Shown piece by piece: positions 58,682 to 64,000 of a stretch of 64,000 bases of DNA. The DNA is taken from the NCBI RefSeq assembly GCF_026914185.1, contig NC_070562.1:3596001-3660000 (forward strand), given 5' to 3'. The DNA is from Puccinia triticina (Eukaryota; Basidiomycota; Pucciniomycetes; Pucciniales; Pucciniaceae). A model generated the notes under the pieces. It had not been told where the DNA came from and did not search any database. It saw nothing but the letters and a program-made list of their open reading frames with translations. The translations under genes and the position numbers were made by a program. Each line of letters opens with the position of its first letter. Position 1 is the stretch's first letter.

Positions 58682-59784
58682 CTACTTCTTTTCATCTTGC
58701 GGTGGGATTGAGGCGGACTCTTGAGCTGATGTTTTGACTTCGGTAGAATTTTTTTCGTTCGAAGGAGCTGGTTCCTCGGTTGGGGGAGCATCTTTCTTCG
58801 TGAGGCATGGGAATTGAAAGAGAGAATGGCCAGTCTTTTCTTCGGCTATCCTCGTGGCTTCCGAGTGCACATCAAGGACCTGCTTGGACGTGGTGGTGTA
58901 GAACTCCTTCACCTTGGCTCCATGTTTTGAGCTCAGCGCTTTCTCGTAGTACTGTTGCGACCAGCTCATCAACGAGCTGAAACCTTTGGTTGGAGCTGCC
59001 GCCGGAGCTGCGGTCGTATCAGTGGCTGGATTAGATGGCTTGGCTTTTGCCGCTCGTTCCTGAATCTGTTGTTTGCGCAGTCGATGAAATTATTTTCAAT
59101 TAGTTTCTTCATGTTAGGCTTACGAAGGATGACTTGGAAAGTGTGACGTAGCCTCAATTAGACAAACCTTGTGAAAATAAGCCGTGAATTTGGCAGAGAT
59201 TCCATGTTTTTGGTCGAGTGCGATGGCTTTGGCGATCGCTTGATCACCAAGAATGTAACTAGAAAGCAAAGCAGAAAATGTATCCAGTGGGTGAGCATGG
59301 CTGCAATCAAGGGGAGCGTAGAAAGTGTGGTATGTGATATGCAGAATGAGTTGGTTATATAACTAACCCATGAGCCAAGTACTCGGCGGCAATCGCAGAA
59401 CGAGGTTTATCTTCTTGTTTGAGTTCCTCGTGGTCGCCTAATCCAGGGGTGGTTGGGGAAGTAGGATTCTGGTTTGAGGTTCCAGAGGAGGTGGGGAGGA
59501 CCACTTGAATGACGGCGTTATCGAGCGTTCCGCCATCCAACATCAAGGATGTCTTAGCAGCTGATTCCTTTTCGAACACGATCGTCGCGCTCTTCTCCGT
59601 TTTTTCAATTGATTTGATCTTTCCACAAAAGGAGAAGAATTCATCTGGATAGGGTAAGAAATGTAATGAACAACCTTGTCGCGAGGAGGTTGGATCAAAA
59701 TGATAGAGAATGCTCACTTAGACTTTGCTGTGTGGTAGTTGGACTAAGCCCTGAGACGTTCACGGCGGTACCTGAGTTTGACAT
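58682..59784 (-). CDS. vip1: RRM-domain protein, vip1-like
   Basis: Four exons: 59784-59718, 59644-59368, 59258-59168 and 59065-58682, giving 272 residues. A single N-terminal RNA-recognition motif is visible: TAVNVSGLSPTTTQQSL (beta 1 and helix 1), FFSFCGKIKSIEK (RNP-2/RNP-1-like strand order as in S. pombe Vip1), then ATIVFEKESAAKTSLML. After this come AIAAEYLAHGYILGDQAIAK and SAKFTAYFHKIQERAAKAK. The C-terminus begins MSWSQQYYEKALSSKHGAK and ends in a Pro/Glu/Lys-rich tail. The family is a poorly studied fungal RNA-binding group; RNA binding is inferred from the fold. The start is the ATG directly before the RRM, with a 5' flank free of other Met in frame. Confidence 0.8.
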
Positions 59785-61705
59785 GATGGTACTTGGTGCT
59801 GGCTGGATGTAGTTGAGATTAAATGGAGTGCTTTCCTGCGGTCAAAAGAGTTTTCCAAGATGGCAGGGTCTCAGAACGGTTCTTGACTGTTTTTGAGTTT
59901 GGGTGTGACACGCACCGCCCCCAGCAGTCTGGGACCCTGGACAGCCCCTGCGGCCAGCTGTCTTATCCGGCGGCTACGTCATCGCCGAGATCCGCCGCAG
60001 GTCGGACTGAAGACTGAGGCTGTGCTTCGTCGGTAGTCGGCCATCGGAGTCCACAGGTCTCGGGAGCTTCAAGCCAACAGTCCAAAGAACTCCAACGAAC
60101 TCTAGATAAACATTTAGTTCCAGAAATCTCTTAATTGAGCACGGTCCCGACACTAGCTTTATCTGCCAGAGATACAAAGTCAGAATGGCTGACCTCCACG
60201 TCGGTTACACTCCACAACTTGCGCAACCTGGTTGGCGAATCTATAAGGGCCTGTAGAAAATTGAAATTTTTCATTTTTATTTCTCCCAAAACTTCTTAGA
60301 AATAAAACTGACCTTGGCCAAAATTTAGTCCTGAGCCCAAATGTGAAGAATTTCAACAATTGGACCCTCCCCTAGTTTTCACTTTTTCTGTAGAGGCTAA
60401 CAAAAGTAAGAATTTTTCCAAATTGAAGCCCATGGTACAGGCCCTAACACACACCGGAACACAAAAAATGAGCAGCTCAAATAGAGTGAATCATCTTCAT
60501 TTTCGCAGCATGGCTATGTGGTCCGACCTTGACCTGCCTCCGCGGCGCAAGCTGCTTCGGAGGCGGGCACTTCGCGGCCAGGAGGGCCTTTAGTTAAGTT
60601 CGACTGAATCCCCAGACCGGGGGATTGGCTTTGTTCTGGTCGAATGTATAACGTAAAAGGCAACTGCCTATCGGACTCATCTATCCAGACCCTCTAGCCA
60701 GACGAGGATCGATGCTCATTTTTTCTTTCCCCTTCTCTTTCTTGATAGAATCAAGGGTGGTGTTGCTCCGGTTGCCATGTCACAATGAACCTTTTGCTAT
60801 GCAAGAAACAGAGCATTTTACCATGCAACAATCGCCTTCTTGCGCACTCTAGCCGGTCAAAAGGCTTTCAAAGATTGTACCTCCTATTCCACGGTTATCT
60901 TTCTGGTTCTTACTTGTCTTGTTGTGCAACAAAAATACTGATGCAATTTTGTTGCGCAACAACTAGCACTGATCCATTTTCTTCATTTGCAACCCGATCT
61001 GTTGGTTTTGCGCAAAATATTGGCGGTTTCTGCGACAAGTTCTGGTCAGTTTTGGTAACGGTAACCAACGCTGAGCCATTTTCGCTCCCTAGCCGATCGA
61101 ACCTCATTCCCCTGTTTCACCTTATTTCACTTTCAAGTTGCGTGGTATTGACACATGATAGTGATACCAGGTATGAACAAATTTGGTTCCTGGCCAGCCG
61201 AGGATCGTTCCTCTAGGAAATCGAGGATTGCTTCGACCATTCTTGTTCACTTTTTCATAATTGTACAAAGAGACCAAGAGCACGACAGCTAAAGAGACCA
61301 AGAGCACGACAGCTCGCCTAGAGACAACCAGATACCGCAACACGTAGAGCACTGCTGGAGAGTATCAAGTTCGATGAGGAGGCAGGTTCGAAATTCAAGA
61401 TAAGAAGCGCGCTTGCTACTGCTAGAGGCCTTTTTCATCCACTTTCCAATCATCCCCTCGCCAATCGTATATTTCCTACCAGTCATACGTTCTTGTGAAC
61501 CTAACTCTACTGAGAACTAATACAACCAACTAGACATAAATATTACAACTTATTTTAATACATATTCCCCTCCCAAAGTTAATACTCTCATATAGACACG
61601 GATTAGACACAGTACTTCAGCCAGTAAGTCCTTTCCTTTCAAAACAACATCCAACTATTCTAATTTCTAGGAACCTATTCAAATTACAGGTACAGCACAA
61701 GAAAG
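59785..61705. other. Divergent intergenic region, no supported gene
   Basis: 1.9 kb. It includes a perfect 24-bp tandem duplication (61267-61290 and 61291-61314, unit starting AAAGAGACCAAGAGC) and several GCGCAA palindromes near 60945-61020 (TTGTTGCGCAACAA). The open frames here have no motif or splice support. Confidence 0.4.
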
Positions 61706-61962
61706 ATGAAAATCCAAATCTTGCGTGTCATGTTCACTGCAGCAGTCTTTGTCACACTATGTAAGGAACAAACTTCACCCTCCCATTTGTGACTAAACTC
61801 TTTGAGATACATCAAATAGACAGAGGTAACACTTGCTCATACTTCTTTTTCCTTATCTGTCTGTTTGCAGTTGAAGGCTCAAATGCAGCACCATTTAGTC
61901 TCCACCTGCACAAAAACCTGGTAAAAGCTGAAAAATATATTAAAAAACATGCTTGGGAGTAA
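61706..61962 (+). CDS. Small predicted secreted peptide (48 residues)
   Basis: Two exons, 61706-61760 and 61871-61962, joined by a 110-nt intron with donor GTAAGG and acceptor TTTGCAG; the frame closes to TAA. The N-terminus has a basic residue, the hydrophobic core VMFTAAVFVTLFEG, and SNAA before APF, a good signal-peptidase site. The predicted mature peptide is about 23 residues, basic and His/Lys-rich, with no Cys. The upstream TTACAG|GTACAGCACAAG could be the end of a 5' UTR intron. I do not recognise it. It has the size of small effector-like or antimicrobial-like secreted peptides, but that is inference, and an open frame this short could be chance. Confidence 0.45.
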
Positions 61963-62333
61963 GACTTCTCATTTGGACAAGTTCTTATCAATTATCATAG
62001 TTGAATTGAGCCTGTCAAAAAATTAAACCTCAAAAGATCAACAAGCCTCAAAATTTAATCAAAACTAATAATTTTTATGATCAACACTCCAAATACATGT
62101 AATCAAAATTGTATATCCAGCTTACTCCTATTTTAGTTTTCCATCTCCATGTACCCAAATTGTCTAATTGTAACCTACCACATAGTATCTCATGATGGGC
62201 CGTTTAGTATTTCTTCATGCAAGATATCTTTCATTTTATAGTCTGATTACTCATTTTGTTAAACTAATACAAGAATCTTCAACAAATCAGAAATAATATG
62301 TATATAATGTACATACATTTTGGATGCAACCAT
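61963..62333. other. AT-rich intergenic, nothing recognised
   Basis: 3' flank of the small secreted peptide frame; no other signal. Confidence 0.4.
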
Positions 62334-62513
62334 TAGTCTGGTTCACATTGGATTTTTAACACCGTTTTTATCCAATTTGTCATTAATGTTGTGTTTTTTC
62401 AAGTTGGTCAGATTCTTGTGAAACCAATTTTTCTGATGATTGAAAAATTTGTGCAAATTTTATGATAAAATGAAATGGAAATGGTTTCAAATTCACCAAT
62501 GTGAACCGGGCTA
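62334..62513. mobile_element. MITE with TAG-GGTTCAC ends (180 bp)
   Basis: The left end TAGTCTGGTTCACATTGG (62334) pairs with CCAATGTGAACCGGGCTA at the right end (to 62513), with two mismatches. The interior is AT-rich and non-coding. Confidence 0.75.
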
Positions 62514-63039
62514 TTACATGTGATAAATGGGCATATTTTAAAGAACGGGTGATCTTTTGTTTTCCAACCACGGGTGTTAGACTAAAACCAAGTGAGGACT
62601 AACGGCCTGAGAGTTTCAGCTGGCAAGTAAAACCTCTCTACCCCCTAGATAGCTGTATCAGGTTTTACTACACCATCTACACTCATACCAAGTTTCACAT
62701 GCATTTCACTTTCATTTCCACTATTGTTAACAGATAATTTATGCTTCTATCTAGTGACACTTGTATGATAGAGGTTATAAGTATTACTCACTGGATTCTA
62801 TTGTTCCCCAGACTTTCAGAAGAGACAAAACTAACAACATCATTTTATTTACTCATTCCTCTTTATTTGAAGATACATCAACATATCACTGCTTCAGATA
62901 GCCAGATCCCTTCATATCAATGAATCACTGTCTGGATCTCTAAGCCTGAACTTCTCAAAACTTATCAATGGTTGAGTGTGAACTCCTTGGATCCAATCAA
63001 AACCCGTCTACAACTTGAAAGCCACTGGAAAATCCCAGT
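62514..63039. other. Intergenic with degenerate copies of the downstream tandem unit
   Basis: TTTCCAACCACGGGTGTTAGAC near 62560 and AAGTGAGGACTAACGGCCTG near 62590 resemble parts of the array that follows. No gene seen. Confidence 0.4.
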
Positions 63040-63760
63040 CAACTTCCATTAAGCAGATTTTAATCACTCCGGAGTTACAGAGAGCAACTTATGCAACCCT
63101 ACAGCAAACACAACAAGGATGATACCAGATGAGAATAGATGAAACCAGAACTTTGGATCTTTTCATTTCTAACCTTGTGCTTTCCAGACACAGGTGGTAG
63201 GCTACAACAAAGTGAGGACCAACAAGGACTAACAACCTGAGAGCAACTTATGGTCATTGCAACCCTAGGGTCAACACAAAGAGGATGATACCAGATGAGA
63301 AGAGATGAAACCAAAACTTTGTATATTTTCATTTCTAACCTTGTGGTATCCAGATAGAGATGGCAATCGGTACCCGGGTACCCGCCGCGTGTCCGGGTAC
63401 CGCCTGCTTTTTTGGCCCAAAACAGATACCCGTACCCGTACTTGGCACCCGCGGCGGCGGTACCCGCCACCCTGATGAGTACCCGCCGGCGGGTGCCGGG
63501 TACCGCCGCGTGGGTACCCATTTGCCATCTCTATTTCCAGACACAGGTGGTAGACTACAACAAAGTGAGGACTAATTACCTGAGAGCAACTTATGCAACC
63601 CTAGATTTGACACAAAGAGGATGATTCCAGATGAGAAGAGAGGAAACCAAAACTTTGGATCTTTTCATTTCTAACCTTTTGGTTTCCAACCATGGGTGGG
63701 AGAATACTGCAACCAAGTGAGGACTAATGACCTGAGACAACCATGGGCCTTTGCTTTACT
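63040..63760. repeat. Tandem array, unit about 165 bp, three copies
   Basis: GAGAGCAACTTATG recurs at about 63079, 63239 and 63582, and TTTTCATTTCTAACC at about 63162, 63327 and 63664. Each is embedded in the same order of landmarks (GATGATACCAGATGAGA, CCAGACACAGGTGGTAG, CAAAGTGAGGACTAA). The last unit is interrupted by the GGTACC-type MITE at 63355-63533. Confidence 0.75.
63355..63533. mobile_element. MITE with GGTACC-rich ends (175 bp)
   Basis: The ends GAGATGGCAATCGGTACCC (63357) and the inverse of GAGATGGCAAATGGGTACCC (to 63531) are flanked by TA. The element is nearly all GC-rich GGTACCCG/GGCGG motifs and sits inside one unit of a tandem array whose other units give the empty-site sequence. 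Confidence 0.8.
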
Positions 63761-64000
63761 GTTATTGGTAAATTGTAGATATAGTAGATGTTTTTGCCTC
63801 AATACTATAACAGATAGCACTCCGATCAGTAAAGAATTTTTCTTTACTATAACACATATTTGATTTTTGTCAATTTTTTTTATACAGGTATGGTATCAGT
63901 TAAGTAATTCTTTTGTTGATGGGAGCTGTCAAAAGGCTCCTTATGACCACAACAAGGCATTTTCACCTAGTTTTTCCCCTTTTTATTTCAATAAGCAAGG

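Noticed and set aside
60785..61216. 143-codon plus-strand frame
   Set aside because: Cys/Phe/Ser-rich translation without motif, in a region with palindromes; no splice or homology support.

Overview
The window looks like nuclear DNA of a basidiomycete fungus, most likely a rust (Pucciniales). Seen directly: protein genes are split by many short introns (about 50-100 nt, GT-AG with some GC-AG), there is an intron-containing tRNA, and conserved eukaryotic housekeeping genes sit in AT-richer DNA packed with small inverted-repeat transposons. The rust assignment is inference, from septin and RRN3 sequences of fungal type together with large orphan proteins and a dense MITE load; no species is claimed. 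All exon-intron models were built by hand from splice consensus plus reading-frame closure.

Layout. 1-362: 3' end of a small membrane protein gene. 1-5.5 kb: MITEs and a large orphan gene on the minus strand broken by one in-frame TGA. 6.6-8.8 kb: SET-domain lysine methyltransferase. 9.0-9.7 kb: a foldback element of about 680 bp. 11.1-13.2 kb: Cdc3-class septin. 15.1-15.9 kb: MICOS subunit of the MIC26/MIC27 family. 16.9-18.4 kb: POM33/TMEM33. 19.3 kb: tRNA-Gln. 19.7-20.4 kb: prefoldin subunit 2. 21.2-27.2 kb: two tandem GMC oxidoreductases, each 8 exons and 632 residues. 28.6-29.5 kb: kynurenine formamidase-like hydrolase. 30.1-31.4 kb: Ser/Asp-rich orphan with a 12-residue repeat. 32.4-36.4 kb: TTI1. 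37.4-39.6 kb: orphan with a signal peptide cut off by an in-frame TAA. 42.7-45.4 kb: RRN3. 46.3-47.7 and 55.5-57.3 kb: two paralogous orphan genes separated by a repeat-rich block. 58.7-59.8 kb: vip1-like RRM protein. 61.7-62.0 kb: a 48-residue predicted secreted peptide. 62.3-64 kb: repeats.

The housekeeping genes are unrelated in pathway: rRNA transcription (RRN3), PIKK assembly (TTI1), tubulin/actin folding (prefoldin), septin cytoskeleton, nuclear envelope (POM33), cristae (MICOS) and NAD/tryptophan metabolism (formamidase). No cluster logic ties them together. The lineage-specific material is the orphan genes, the GMC pair, the small secreted peptide and the MITE families.

The most interesting observations are the orphan paralogue pair, whose introns are all phase 1 and which differ by a two-exon block; two large orphan genes each with a single in-frame stop; the 12-residue repeat protein; and a family of TA-flanked elements with GGTACC-rich ends whose copies range from about 175 bp to 2.9 kb. 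No CRISPR array, rRNA or bacterial-type operon was seen.
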